Of a DNA stretch of 22,323 nucleotides, positions 9,601-18,494 are shown piece by piece. Below the pieces are notes generated by a model that made no database searches, was not told the DNA's origin, and saw only the letters and a program-made list of their open reading frames with translations. The DNA comes from Paramacrobiotus richtersi (taxonomy: Eukaryota > Tardigrada > Eutardigrada > Parachela > Macrobiotidae). The position numbers were made by a program, and so were the translations under genes. The DNA is taken from positions 1-22,323 of the forward strand of contig JAQGAU010000965.1 in NCBI GenBank assembly GCA_034698045.1, written 5' to 3'. The first letter of the stretch is position 1. Each line of letters begins with the position of its first letter.

Positions 9601-10934
9601 CGCGGCTTCATGAAACAGTGGTGCGATCCAGATTGGTGATAAACTTGGCAGTGTTTACAGTACAATTCGCCGCATTCATGGGGGTTGGTGGGTTTTCGAC
9701 GGAGATTCGAGAATACGCAGTGACATGTCGGACACATCCTAATGTTGACACAAAGGCTGTTCATACGATTTCTGCCGTTGTTCGTCCGCTTGTGCTCGTC
9801 ATAGCATGACTGACCATTAAACTGTCGACCACAATCGTTGCATAAAAGAAGAACAGACTGATCCCTTGGACATTTAGCACTTAGACACTGATTACATTTC
9901 GCAGCACACCGATGTTTTTCACGATGATCGTACCCCTTGTGACACCCAAAGCACCAATAGTTTCGTTGGAAAAACGCGGGAAGCGATTTGAGTACATCAA
10001 AATGGTTGTTATGTAGCAACAGACAGATTCGCTTTTGCTTTGGCTTACCCCCATGAATAACGGCGTTTGCGTGTTCGGTGCTAATAACAACAATCTGATA
10101 ATCGGGCAAAACTCCCTCGAACGCTGGTAAATCGGCTATTGTATAAGCGCGAATCGGTAAATGGGCTTGCGCGATAATCTGCTTCGCTTCTCTAAGGATA
10201 AGACGTTTACCGCGTTTTAGTTTTTTCACCAGTGAGAGATCGCCATCCGCATATGCCTTCCCCATGATTAGAGCTCTTGCCATACAAATTTCGTCCTCGT
10301 TCTTGATAACGATTACAGATTTCATGCGTTCCAGTTTCTTACGCAGTAGCATGGGGACATCTCGATTACACCTTCCTGACGGGAGTTCGGTGTGGTCAAC
10401 ACGAACCTCAAAACTGTCGTCAATGGCAAATTCTGTGCGTGACTGCAAAACCCGCATGACCTCGTCCATCCATCGTTGAATAGTCAACTGGGATTTCATA
10501 ATGGGAGGGGTCCAGATTGGTCGCAAAAGAGTATGTGAGTCGATACAAACTCTAACCATTTCATGATCTGCAACACTGGCAAGCACGGTCGACAGCACAT
10601 GCTCTAATACACACATGATAATCAGAGGAGCATCCGAAACATCAAGATCAGCAACATCAGTCAGCTTAATCTGGAACGTTTTAAAGTGCAGGCTGTATTT
10701 TTGGGAATGTCGGTGTCCTCTGGGCACAATTTCAACATGCTCGTTGATGCGCATTTCGTTTCCGCCAACCTGCGGTGGGTCTTCGTAAACCCAGTCGTCC
10801 ATCTGAGCAATTGCGGCCGCACCAGCAAGGTCTCCCGGGGATAAAACTGGGTCTTCATATATCCAGTCATCCATCTGGGCGATTGCCGCAGCAGCAAGCA
10901 GATCTTCGGCTGATAATGCATAGTTACCAGACAT
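6609..10934 (-). pseudogene. polB: Protein-primed family B DNA polymerase, seven exons, two frameshifts
   Basis: Exons (minus strand): 10934-9496, 9343-9206, 9149-7822, 7765-7483, 7424-7221, 7158-7079, 7018-6609. Without lesions the total is about 1,288 residues. Residues 1-55 carry a duplicated AQMDDW(I/V)YEDP motif. Residues about 325-448 form a Cys/His-rich zinc region. Exonuclease motif DFET is at 464-467, with YCRND later. Polymerase motif A is DVCSEYP, motif B lies around LNSFWG, and motif C is YFDTDS, whose first Asp-Thr is split from Asp-Ser by an intron. Two lesions are seen. The frame must slip near 9525-9533, just after DFET. An 8-bp unit is present three times at 8573-8596, where one copy would keep frame. 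Splice joins are otherwise in phase. This enzyme would replicate the element by protein priming. As read, this copy is inactive unless the slips are assembly errors. Confidence 0.92.
8573..8596. repeat. Triplicated 8-bp unit causing a PolB frameshift
   Basis: GTATCCCT is present three times in tandem inside PolB exon 3. Upstream the frame reads ...GLIPPQGY; the matching downstream frame restarts with GYNLNRNQSAK. A single unit would keep the two in frame, so two extra units add 16 bp and shift the frame. Replication slippage is the simplest cause. Confidence 0.85.
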
Positions 10935-11008
10935 ACTGATAACGGCAAAAGATGCAATTGCTTTGAACGTCAGAACAATACAACAACTGAGTATGTCGAG
11001 ACATTTTA

Positions 11009-11203
11009 TTAGAACGAAGATCTAAACGGCGCTTGTTCCGCTGCTCCTTTCCATTGCCGTTGCATTTGCTGGGCATTGCAACGGTAGCGATTCGATTCGA
11101 TGTGTACTAAGCGGTTCTTGTCTTTACTGTTCCTAATCATCTGAGATGTTGCACACAGAAAAAACAAACAACGGTTGTGAGTTTGTTGCTTTTTTTTGTT
11201 CAT
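11009..11203 (-). CDS. Small basic ORF after the protease (doubtful)
   Basis: A 64-codon frame whose ATG directly follows the protease stop (TGAATG), as in tightly packed or reinitiating genes. The product is Lys/Arg/Gln-rich, with no recognisable domain. It fills most of the 269-bp gap between the protease and PolB. It may instead be PolB 5' leader; position is the only support. Confidence 0.3.
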   Translation of the reverse strand: MNKKKQQTHNRCLFFLCATSQMIRNSKDKNRLVHIESNRYRCNAQQMQRQWKGAAEQAPFRSSF

Positions 11204-11713
11204 TCATTTTAGCCGCTTGCAAATCTGACGGATAAAAGCACCGTCCACCAGTGCTGTATCAATGCTAAAATAAGAGTTCACGTACTGACATACCATTTTG
11301 TCGTTGCTTGCTTGGTTATCGGTAAACAAGTGCACAATATTTGTATAAGTTTCACCATGGGCTCGACGCAAAATAAAAAACAAACAATATTGACCACATG
11401 TGGTGCTAAAGTCGGACTGAAACTGTTCCGACTGATCAACAATTCGGTTACATGTCACGAGCGTAGAAAAATCTTTGGAATACGAGTCCAATGGTTGACC
11501 ATATGAATCAAACACCTCCATGACGCCGTTAGTGTCCTGATACAAAGCAATCCAGTGCGATCCCTCTTCGCAAGACGCGTCAGTGTTGACCACACATGCT
11601 CCTGGGTAAGGGCTCAAGGTTATTGGTGCTTGATCGCTAGGGAACACTCCGCGAAACACCTCAGCAGTAACGGCATTCTCCTGCAGTGCGCTAGCTATTT
11701 GGTTGCTGTTCAT
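11204..11713 (-). CDS. Adenain-like cysteine protease (maturation protease)
   Basis: This 169-residue protein has the C5/Ulp1-like catalytic layout: H53 in GSHWIALY, D69 in VFDSYG, the oxyanion-side Gln around Q97-Q99, and nucleophile C106 in STTCGQYC, followed by the helix LFFILRR. Adenovirus proteases are about 200 residues; Polinton versions are often shorter. The enzyme is expected to process capsid and core proteins during virion maturation. Its ATG overlaps the stop of the major capsid gene by four bases (ATGA, 11710-11713), which implies co-expression with the capsid block. All catalytic residues are present and no lesion is seen. Confidence 0.9.
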   Translation of the reverse strand: MNSNQIASALQENAVTAEVFRGVFPSDQAPITLSPYPGACVVNTDASCEEGSHWIALYQDTNGVMEVFDSYGQPLDSYSKDFSTLVTCNRIVDQSEQFQSDFSTTCGQYCLFFILRRAHGETYTNIVHLFTDNQASNDKMVCQYVNSYFSIDTALVDGAFIRQICKRLK

Positions 11714-13047
11714 GTCGAGAAGTCTGCTATCAGCTGTCGGTGCTGGTTGATCTCAATTATGCTGTCATATACTAGCACGGCAACCATCATAACAGTTTTC
11801 TCCAAGGGCTTTCCGAATGAAACAGAAACGCTTAAATTCCCTTGTTTCACTAAAGTCAATGGCCCACGACCGGTATGACCAGGCGTCAAGTCGAACCCGA
11901 AAACAGTATACCCGTTCATGTACTCCATACGATCGAACGGCACACCCCCATTCTGGTTCGGTCGTATCCCTAGGGTATCCATCAAGCCATCGTAGCATTC
12001 CAATCCCAACAACCGGCCAAAATCAGCCATGTACGGTTTTGTAGGGTAGCTTTGTCCATCCACTTCGACGCTGATCTGCGTAATATTCAAGTGCTGGAAA
12101 TTGTAGGGGTTGGTTTTTAGACTTCCGTGAAAATCATCGCTTTCCACGAACCCAATGAGGACAACCTTTGGTATCTGCCCAATTTGCAAGTTGCTAACCA
12201 CCGTGCTTTGTGTACGCTGCGGTATATCGGACACACGCATAACAACACGTTCGATGTGATACTTGACTGTCTTTTTCAAAAGCTCGGCAGTGACAGCAGT
12301 GAGAAAGTCTGGTGATGGAATGTATCGACGGATCGATAAACGGGCGTTTCGAATAAACGGTTTGAATGATTTTGTCAGATCAGCGTCCCATGCGCGCAGA
12401 GAAAACTCTGGCCGGCTGACAACTAGACGAATATTGACTGGCACTCCGGTGCATAACGGTTTGCTTTGATCGAAAATATCGGAAAACAACTTCCCCGATA
12501 GCTGAACATACTCTCCGGTATTAAACAGTGCTGCACGTTTCTTCTCCCCCATGTTCTCGCTTTCCTTGTTCATCTTTGATGGAGTGTCGATATAAAAGCC
12601 GGCAGAAGTTAACTGGCTGCGTTGGGCGTCTACAGAGTACGATAATAAGGATTCCAAGTACGCCCGAAAGGGATAAAATGTCGCGGCGTCCGAAATCAGT
12701 CGATTAGCCACGGTTACATGGCATGACGAAAACAACGAATGCAGAAAATTGTTGACCGGTGCTACTCCGTCTCTAGCGGTAATCAACTCCCATTCACCGT
12801 TAGCTTTGCGAACCTTTATACCGACTTCCAACTCCAGTATCATATCTCCCAAACTGATTAGTCCTGCAGTGCTCGGGGGTATGAAAAAGTTGATATCGCC
12901 AGCAGTACCGTTATCTGTAAGAATAGTCGTCGGGTTGACCTTTTCATGTTCCGTGCGCCAGCGATCGGTTAGTGTAGCTGGGAGAGCAAATAACTGATTC
13001 TCCAACTGCATTGCCGGCTCTGAATTTTCCATCATTAACATGGCCAT
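11710..13047 (-). CDS. Major capsid protein (double jelly-roll)
   Basis: A 445-residue intronless ORF in the standard Polinton position next to the protease and pVI-like genes. The second half carries features typical of Polinton major capsids: NPYNFQHLNITQISVEVDG, then PTKPYMADF, FGFDLTPGH, and a terminal strand VLVYDSIIEINQHRQLIADF. These capsids form pseudo-hexameric trimers with two jelly-roll domains. The first ATG (13047) is followed by other in-frame ATGs at residues 3, 5 and 6, so the exact start is uncertain. No frameshift or stop is seen. The assignment is from motif pattern plus gene order. Confidence 0.87.
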   Translation of the reverse strand: MAMLMMENSEPAMQLENQLFALPATLTDRWRTEHEKVNPTTILTDNGTAGDINFFIPPSTAGLISLGDMILELEVGIKVRKANGEWELITARDGVAPVNNFLHSLFSSCHVTVANRLISDAATFYPFRAYLESLLSYSVDAQRSQLTSAGFYIDTPSKMNKESENMGEKKRAALFNTGEYVQLSGKLFSDIFDQSKPLCTGVPVNIRLVVSRPEFSLRAWDADLTKSFKPFIRNARLSIRRYIPSPDFLTAVTAELLKKTVKYHIERVVMRVSDIPQRTQSTVVSNLQIGQIPKVVLIGFVESDDFHGSLKTNPYNFQHLNITQISVEVDGQSYPTKPYMADFGRLLGLECYDGLMDTLGIRPNQNGGVPFDRMEYMNGYTVFGFDLTPGHTGRGPLTLVKQGNLSVSVSFGKPLEKTVMMVAVLVYDSIIEINQHRQLIADFST

Positions 13048-13048
13048 T

Positions 13049-13447
13049 TTAGAAAAAGTCCGGAATATCAGTTGGTGGAATGCGTTTGATACGCTTTGAT
13101 TTACAGCTAATACGTCGCTTCTTCCTTACTCCTTGGCCTTCCTGAACAGACAGTCGTTTGTTAATGGCTTCTCCAGCTTTTGAAGCTACTTCTTTAATAG
13201 CCCCGGTAGCTGCTTCTTGCAAGTGAGGTTTTGCGGCTTCGAAAGCGGCCCTCGCATGAGGCACCGCACGCCGAAGGATTGGTTTTGCCAAAGACGATAT
13301 TTTTGCAAACAAATTTTTCAGTATTTGTGGAAATCCTGATCCATTCTGTAGAGTTCCTCGGTATCGAATAAGAGCACTACCTCCCGTTTGGCTCAGAAAA
13401 ACAGACTCGTATCGACGAGGATCTGGAACGTAGGCTACGAGCGGCAT
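13049..13447 (-). CDS. Small basic virion protein, adenovirus pVI/pX-like
   Basis: 132 residues between the penton-like and major capsid genes, with one base separating its stop from the capsid ATG. The N-terminal half has a glycine-containing, amphipathic stretch (SGFPQILKNLFAKISSLAKP), then Ala-rich helix-forming sequence. The C-terminus is a basic patch (RKKRRISCKSKRIKR) followed by the acidic/aromatic end DIPDFF. This matches the small membrane-active or DNA-condensing proteins of adintoviruses that are compared with adenovirus pVI and pX. Function is inferred from composition and position. The maturation protease is the likely processing enzyme. Confidence 0.6.
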   Translation of the reverse strand: MPLVAYVPDPRRYESVFLSQTGGSALIRYRGTLQNGSGFPQILKNLFAKISSLAKPILRRAVPHARAAFEAAKPHLQEAATGAIKEVASKAGEAINKRLSVQEGQGVRKKRRISCKSKRIKRIPPTDIPDFF

Positions 13448-13448
13448 C

Positions 13449-14444
13449 TTAGTACAACCTTTGCGGCCTGAAGTGCAGTTTTATCAACGACTTTCCCGTT
13501 TGAAATCGTGCGTCTTCACCCAGGTCATTGGCAATAGTCAGGTGAACAGTTTCAAAATGTTGGCGAAGGACAGGTACATAGTGAGGAATATCAAAACGTG
13601 CTTCCACGACCTGGTTCACTTCTCCTCTAATAGGCACAGCTCTCAAAAACTGCGCAGCGGTATCACCAATCAAACTGTAGTCAGCAACGTCGCTGTAAAC
13701 ATACAAACTTTGGTTCCCTAGTAAGGTGTTAACGGGTCTCTCTGAAATAAATGTTGTGGATTCGGGTTCTGGTGGTGGGTTTTTGACGAATTCGAGGTAC
13801 TTGACGTGGCTCGTTTTCAGGAACGGAAAAGGTCCGTGTATGGTTGAGTCTGTCTCGTCAATTACATGCGGTTTTAATTCACTTTGATCGAACCCAAGCA
13901 TTTTCTGCAGAGTAACCGAGCACGGTGGGAAAGATACGTTGACTCGAATATTCCCAATGGTAAGCTTGACTTTATGATTAGTGGGGCTAAGAAACTGCAC
14001 TGAAATAACTTTATTGTCCGGCAGAGTAGATTTGTCATCGTAGTCTGAAGCAGTAACGTCTTTTCCGACGGATTTTTGCAGTGAATAACTCCCAATTACT
14101 GGTGCCAATGTATTAATCGTTTCCAATAAAAGTGAAGCGTTTTTATAGTTTCCAGGAGGCACAGTGATGTAATCTTCCACGAAGACTGGTTCGACGCTTT
14201 GGACCAGCAGATCCGATTCGTCTTTGGTATATTTGAAATCATGCGCTATATCCAATTTAATCTTTTGCTCCACGGGGAGTGTGTAGAACGAATTCAGATA
14301 CTGCATTTCCACAAGTGCCATTTCCCATTTCCCCTTCAGTGTGATAGGGTGTTTCAGTTTGGTTGTCCAGTCAGATGGGGTGTTGTCTGTTTCAGAGCTC
14401 ACATCGCTTGGCAAGGTTACGTAGAATGGCGCTCCTTCAAACAT
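13449..14444 (-). CDS. Minor capsid (penton-like) protein
   Basis: 331 residues, intronless. The N-terminus FYVTLPSDVSS...NTPSDWTTKL, followed by LKGKWEMALVEM, is the hallmark start of Polinton minor capsid (penton) proteins. The C-terminal part has LYVYSDVADYSLIGD, then LLR-type FLRAVPIRGE and FETVHLTIANDLGE, also typical. It should form the single-jelly-roll pentamer at capsid vertices. Its first 28 bases overlap the 3' end of the integrase gene (14417-14444) in another frame, and its stop lies just before the pVI-like ATG, so it is part of the compact morphogenetic block. No lesion seen. Confidence 0.87.
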   Translation of the reverse strand: MFEGAPFYVTLPSDVSSETDNTPSDWTTKLKHPITLKGKWEMALVEMQYLNSFYTLPVEQKIKLDIAHDFKYTKDESDLLVQSVEPVFVEDYITVPPGNYKNASLLLETINTLAPVIGSYSLQKSVGKDVTASDYDDKSTLPDNKVISVQFLSPTNHKVKLTIGNIRVNVSFPPCSVTLQKMLGFDQSELKPHVIDETDSTIHGPFPFLKTSHVKYLEFVKNPPPEPESTTFISERPVNTLLGNQSLYVYSDVADYSLIGDTAAQFLRAVPIRGEVNQVVEARFDIPHYVPVLRQHFETVHLTIANDLGEDARFQTGKSLIKLHFRPQRLY

Positions 14445-15454
14445 TTTGCATCAATCCAAGAATCGTGCTCTGGTCCGTATCCTAACCAACGCACTAGAGC
14501 TTTGTTTCCACGTCGCTCCACAACAAAATCTACGGTATGCTCTTTAGTTGCGGCGTTCCGAATAAGTGACAATTCCGGTTCGTAGAACGTTCCACTAAGC
14601 TGGTTACCTTGGTAATCTTTCAAGCGGTACACTGGAATCGAATGTGCTATTACTTCGTAAACGAAGAAGATTTCCTCCTTAAATCGGTAGCTGTAGCCTT
14701 TTTCAATCTTTGCCTTGTTGATGGCTATGCGGACTGCGTCACCCACACTGTACTTTGGTTTTTTCTGCGTTGTGATTTTTCGTAGTTTGTTGTAAACTTT
14801 TAACGAATTTTTCTGGGTTACATCAACTGGTCGAAATCCATGTGCACGATGTATGGAATGGTTGTACGAATGAACAAAATCCTGCAATTTGTCAATGTAC
14901 CGCGTTGAAACTCGATGACGAAATAATCTGAATATCCGAGACTTGATCGTGCGCACAGCCATTGCACACTTGATATCTTCGTTTTCAGAGGTGAAGAACT
15001 CAACTTGACGGTCCTTTAAAAAAGCCCTGACAGTCTTGTTGACAATTTCTTTGCCCTTATCGTACTGTAGTTTCTCCGGCTCACCAAGCTCTTTGAAGGC
15101 TTTTTCCAGAGCAATTTTGGTAGTTTTGCCAGTCTTGTTATCCAGCGGTTGAATGCTGAGCTTCTTGGAAAAGCAGTCGATCACAAAAAGCAGATATTTA
15201 ACGCCAGCGTTCTCGGTTGCATATCGGGAGAGGTCAGCTAGATCAGCTTGGTACTGTTGGCGCAAGTTGGTCACCACGATTGGGTTCCTCGGGAATCGTT
15301 TGCGGTTTTCTTTTGTTACAGTGTAAGCATCGATTTCTTCCAGAACGTCCTGTGCCTTCTGTTTGCTGACCTTGGTCCCGCGTTTGAACCGCTCTACGCC
15401 GCCAAAACTTCCTGGGTGGCGTGGGTCGAGGTACTTCTTCATCAGTCTCTCCAT
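14417..15454 (-). CDS. int: Retroviral-type integrase with chromodomain; catalytic Glu apparently deleted
   Basis: 345 residues from the first ATG at 15454; the open frame extends upstream without an ATG. The N-terminus has the Polinton pattern YLDPRHPGSFGGVERF. The rve core shows D71 in QADLADLS, VIDCFSKK, and D132 in LQYDKGKE. The strand-helix after FFTSENEDIK should contain the third acid residue in a V-E-R tripeptide, but the sequence goes KCAMAVRTIKSR, three residues shorter than usual, with no Glu. Residues about 305-340 are a chromodomain (VDFVVERRGNKALVRWLGYG...SW), which can guide integration to marked chromatin. The enzyme inserts the element and makes the 6-bp duplication. The missing Glu suggests an inactive product. 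Everything else is open. Confidence 0.9.
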   Translation of the reverse strand: MERLMKKYLDPRHPGSFGGVERFKRGTKVSKQKAQDVLEEIDAYTVTKENRKRFPRNPIVVTNLRQQYQADLADLSRYATENAGVKYLLFVIDCFSKKLSIQPLDNKTGKTTKIALEKAFKELGEPEKLQYDKGKEIVNKTVRAFLKDRQVEFFTSENEDIKCAMAVRTIKSRIFRLFRHRVSTRYIDKLQDFVHSYNHSIHRAHGFRPVDVTQKNSLKVYNKLRKITTQKKPKYSVGDAVRIAINKAKIEKGYSYRFKEEIFFVYEVIAHSIPVYRLKDYQGNQLSGTFYEPELSLIRNAATKEHTVDFVVERRGNKALVRWLGYGPEHDSWIDAKCLKERHST

Positions 15455-15529
15455 GATTACAGCAGTGCGATACACAGTGCACTCGAAATACTCGGCACAG
15501 CCTAAGCACTGTGGGCAGGAAGCTAGACA

Positions 15530-16096
15530 TTACGGTAGCGTAATCCAACGGATCCCCCCTTTCTGCACCTTTCGACGCGACCTGCCTGTTGGGAGGTCAT
15601 TTGCCTCGTCGAGATCCTTCCGTTTTTTGGATACGGCGAAAATCGAGCTGCGTTTCCGAACACTTCTGACTACTGCGTCTTCAACGAATTTACGCTTTTT
15701 CTTCTCATCAAAAAGCGATTGTCGCTTCCGCTTTCTTGGGACAGGATCTGGGTCTTGATCGTCAGGAAGCTTCCGTTTGCCAGGTGTAATAATATCTTTC
15801 GAATCCTCTAGTGGAGTCGATGCAAGTGTCTTTGGTTGTACTGCGGTAGCTGATGGGATCTGCACCGAATCTTCGCCAGGCAAAACTATAGGTCTAAGTG
15901 CAAGAAAACGCTCAAGAATACTCGTCAGTTTGTCCGCCTTTTCATACTCGCTTATATCGGTTCGATGTAATGTTTTGGCCACAAGGGTATCAAGGGAGAC
16001 CACTTCCTTTGCTTCCGGAGGTTCCTTGTTAACTTGAATTTTTTCATGTAGTCGCTCCTCCATAACTCGTCGCGGTACAATAAAGTATTCATCCAT
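15530..16096 (-). CDS. Polinton conserved basic protein of unknown function
   Basis: 188 residues beginning MDEYFIVPRRVMEERL, a start often seen in Polinton proteins located between the ATPase side and the integrase. The middle is low complexity, and the last third is strongly basic (PRKRKRQSLFDEKKKRK, RSRRKVQKGG), suggesting nuclear or nucleic-acid binding, perhaps a virion core protein. The C-terminus KGGIRWITLP is hydrophobic. It overlaps the stop of the upstream 105-residue gene by eight bases. No enzymatic motif is seen. Confidence 0.6.
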   Translation of the reverse strand: MDEYFIVPRRVMEERLHEKIQVNKEPPEAKEVVSLDTLVAKTLHRTDISEYEKADKLTSILERFLALRPIVLPGEDSVQIPSATAVQPKTLASTPLEDSKDIITPGKRKLPDDQDPDPVPRKRKRQSLFDEKKKRKFVEDAVVRSVRKRSSIFAVSKKRKDLDEANDLPTGRSRRKVQKGGIRWITLP

Positions 16097-16406
16097 TTCC
16101 GATTAATGAAGTGAGAACGCCTGCAAGAACTGGTAAAATTGCGCCAATGAATCCACCCTGTTGAAGAATCTTCCGCTTTGACTTTATTGGATAACGCCTT
16201 AACGCAAGCAGCTTTAATGCTTTCCGATGCCTTTTACACTTCTCGAGGTCTTGTGGCCCCAGAGTCACGGTGTTCTTCACAATGTTTACGGCAATCTCTT
16301 CCAGTTGAGGTTTAGTCATGTAGCTCATTAACACCTGCCGCTGTTTGGGTTTCAGTCCTTTAAGAGTAATGATAAAAGGCGCAAAGGATTTCACACGCTC
16401 CGACAT
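16089..16406 (-). CDS. Small Polinton conserved protein with hydrophobic C-terminus
   Basis: 105 residues. The central pattern LEEIAVNIVKNTVTLGPQ...CKRHRKALKLLALRRYP...KRKILQQGGFIGAIL matches a short protein present in many Polintons and adintoviruses: helical, basic, then a GGF turn and a hydrophobic tail (GAILPVLAGVLTSLIG). The function is unknown. The tail could insert in membrane or pack in the virion. Its start overlaps the ATPase 3' end by 16 bases and its stop overlaps the next gene, so it belongs to the compact block. Confidence 0.6.
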   Translation of the reverse strand: MSERVKSFAPFIITLKGLKPKQRQVLMSYMTKPQLEEIAVNIVKNTVTLGPQDLEKCKRHRKALKLLALRRYPIKSKRKILQQGGFIGAILPVLAGVLTSLIGNG

Positions 16407-17077
16407 GGTTTCGGTAAACCTTTGAAGGTCTGACTAACGTAGATTCGCTGCTCCTGTTCTGGTAAAACATGAGATCTCACCCTTAAATAGTCTGGGCAGC
16501 TGGATCGCATGTCGATAATTAACGGTTGGTAGGATTCTGATGTAACTCTGTGGTATGCATCGACCAGATGTTTCAGTCCAGTTTGCCTTGATAACAGCGC
16601 AATTTGTTGAATATCCCTGACGTTCTTGAACAGCACGAGATATTGGCAGTTGAGCGTAATATCCCTCATTGACTTGCCTTGTTTGTACAAGTTTTGTAGG
16701 ATCAAGATAACCGATACATTCTTGTGGTGGATCCCTCTTGTAAACAAGTTTGAACACCTCTGATCACTGCATACGTCAGACGCTAAATCGTCGATTATGA
16801 GTAGCGTTCGCTTTGCTGGATCAAAAAAGTCATTGGTAGAAACAACATCTTCAATACCCTTGACAAACTCTACCCCTTGAACCGCGTCGAAGGCTTTCTG
16901 CCATTCCCCGTAACAGTACACAATGCGCTCCGGATACGGATCAATCAGTTTATTAGAATGTTTAATCAAGGATAAGATAAATTCAGTTTTTCCCGACATA
17001 GTTGGCCCACAAACACACATACCAAACGGCGCGGAAAACCGCGGATACTTATCAAGTGAGCAAAACATTGTGAACAT
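16391..17077 (-). CDS. FtsK/HerA-superfamily genome packaging ATPase
   Basis: 228 residues from ATG 17077, preferred over the open frame extending upstream because the next gene stops at 17124 and homology begins just here. Walker A is GPTMSGKT (residues 24-31). Walker B is TLLIIDDL (91-98). A later VILILQNLY segment fits the sensor strand with a conserved Gln. Length and order are normal for Polinton packaging ATPases, which pump DNA into the capsid. No lesion seen. It lies 46 bp downstream of the IAP stop on the same strand. Confidence 0.9.
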   Translation of the reverse strand: MFTMFCSLDKYPRFSAPFGMCVCGPTMSGKTEFILSLIKHSNKLIDPYPERIVYCYGEWQKAFDAVQGVEFVKGIEDVVSTNDFFDPAKRTLLIIDDLASDVCSDQRCSNLFTRGIHHKNVSVILILQNLYKQGKSMRDITLNCQYLVLFKNVRDIQQIALLSRQTGLKHLVDAYHRVTSESYQPLIIDMRSSCPDYLRVRSHVLPEQEQRIYVSQTFKGLPKPCRSV

Positions 17078-17123
17078 GCATACTAGTTCTGCTAGACCAA
17101 AACAAAGTAACAAAATTGATGCT

Positions 17124-18494
17124 TTAATACATACAGCACAAGCTTTTGCAGTTTGGTTGAATGCGTCGATGTTCTTCTTCGGGATCTATGCTACGAAGCT
17201 TTTCATCGGGATCTTCTCCATGAGTCCAGTTTTTGACAGCATTTAAACCGCATTGTTTACTGTAGCAGCCGCTCTGGGTTCCAGCGGTTTCAGCTCAACT
17301 GAGTTTATGATACTCGCGCTGATCAGGCGGTTTTTATGATAAAAACACTGACAAAAAGTCAAAAAATGCTTACTAAATAAGTATGTCATAAAACGAACAA
17401 CCCATAAACCGCATTCTTTAGCGTGGCCGACGCACTGGGACCTAGCGGCCTCAGCGCGATTGAGTTTATGTGATTCGCGCTGATCAGGCAGTTTTTATGC
17501 TAAAAACACTGACTATAAGGCATAAAATGACAAAAAAAATTAATATCTCATAAAATGAACCAGCCCGCAATATACACACTTTACCTGATCCAGCAGGCCA
17601 CCGTAGCGATAAAATCCCAATGCAGCAAGGCGACCAGGGTGCACGTTGCTTGAGAACCAGTCGCCTTTAAACGTTCGCAGACGGTCCTCTTCATTTTTCA
17701 TGTCAGGCTTCGGCAGACAGTCTTCACTGGGATCCTCACAGCATGCGCAAATGTGACCGTTGCGTGCACCCCTGCGGTCCCATTTATCCTCAATCCCTGC
17801 TTGCTCGCACAGGCGCTCCAGCTTGGCAACGTTCTTGATGAAATACTCGTCTTTACGGTTCTTTAGAAAAGGGCATGTGGGTGAGTACCGTGCGTGGTGA
17901 ACGTCCACATCTTCGAACGGTAAAAGATCCTCAATTCCAGCACCGCATTGGAAACAATGAATAAGGTTTCCCCATGTGTAATAGAAACCGGCTTTGGCCA
18001 GGTCTTCGGCACTCTGTGTCGTAAATCCGTTGGGTTTCTTTAAACTAAAGGTGTTCAAACGGGACTCGTAGGTGGCCATTTCTGGTCTTTGCGCGTCACC
18101 AGTCTATACAAACAACAAAGCCCATCGTGCTGTTGAACGATGAAAGGTAAGGAGTCTTTAAAAACGTACCTTCTTCGTGGGGTTGAGCTGCAACTTGGTG
18201 GAACTGGACATATTTTACGTATAACTGCCCACGTACCGCCAGTAAAAACCTGCACCCGGGAACGTCTTTTGAGTGCTCCCACCACGGGCTGGTAGCGCGA
18301 GGATAGTAAAATAGGCGATGTCCGCAGTAAAAGCACTCTGCAAAGTGCCGCTTATTCTCTATGTGAATGTATCCTGCTTCTGCCAGCTCTCGCGGGATTT
18401 TCACAAGAGTTCGCAAATCGGTGCAGTCATAAAATGTCGCTAGACGTTTTTCAAACGTACTAAACTCAGAAGTGCCGAAGGCCTCCATATTCAA
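17124..18494 (-). CDS. Inhibitor-of-apoptosis-like protein with three BIR domains, four exons
   Basis: Proposed exons: 18494-18237, 18187-18170 (six codons), 18103-17585 and 17273-17124, all phase 0; about 314 residues. BIR1 has CFYCG with distal H and C (WWEHSKDVPGC). BIR2 has CFQCG...HHARYSPTC. BIR3 begins RLRTFKGDWFSS...GFYRYGG. There are two readings of BIR3. Read through 17585, VKCVYCGL fits a BIR but the frame stops at 17540 without the distal ligands. Spliced at the strong CAG|GTAAAG donor, it continues into NAVKNWTHGEDP...EEHRRIQPNC, which supplies W, H and C with exact H-x6-C spacing but with C-x4-C instead of C-x2-C. No RING is seen. Such proteins bind caspases or their activators and block apoptosis. 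IAP genes are known accessory genes of adintoviruses. Confidence 0.8.
17244..17567. repeat. Two tandem copies of a 161-bp repeat inside the IAP gene
   Basis: Copies start at 17244 and 17405 with TAAACCGCATT and share CTGATCAGGC, GTTTTTATG, AAAAACACTGAC and CATAAAA blocks in the same order. They lie between the two halves of the third BIR domain, almost wholly within the inferred last intron (17274-17584). The copies are about as diverged as an old duplication. An internal near-palindrome TTTTTATGATAAAAA is visible. The origin could be intron expansion or a small inserted element. Confidence 0.8.

Noticed and set aside
16923-17246. Plus-strand ORF over the ATPase/IAP junction
   Set aside because: It is antisense to the Walker-A region and to the last IAP exon, which have clear homology on the minus strand.
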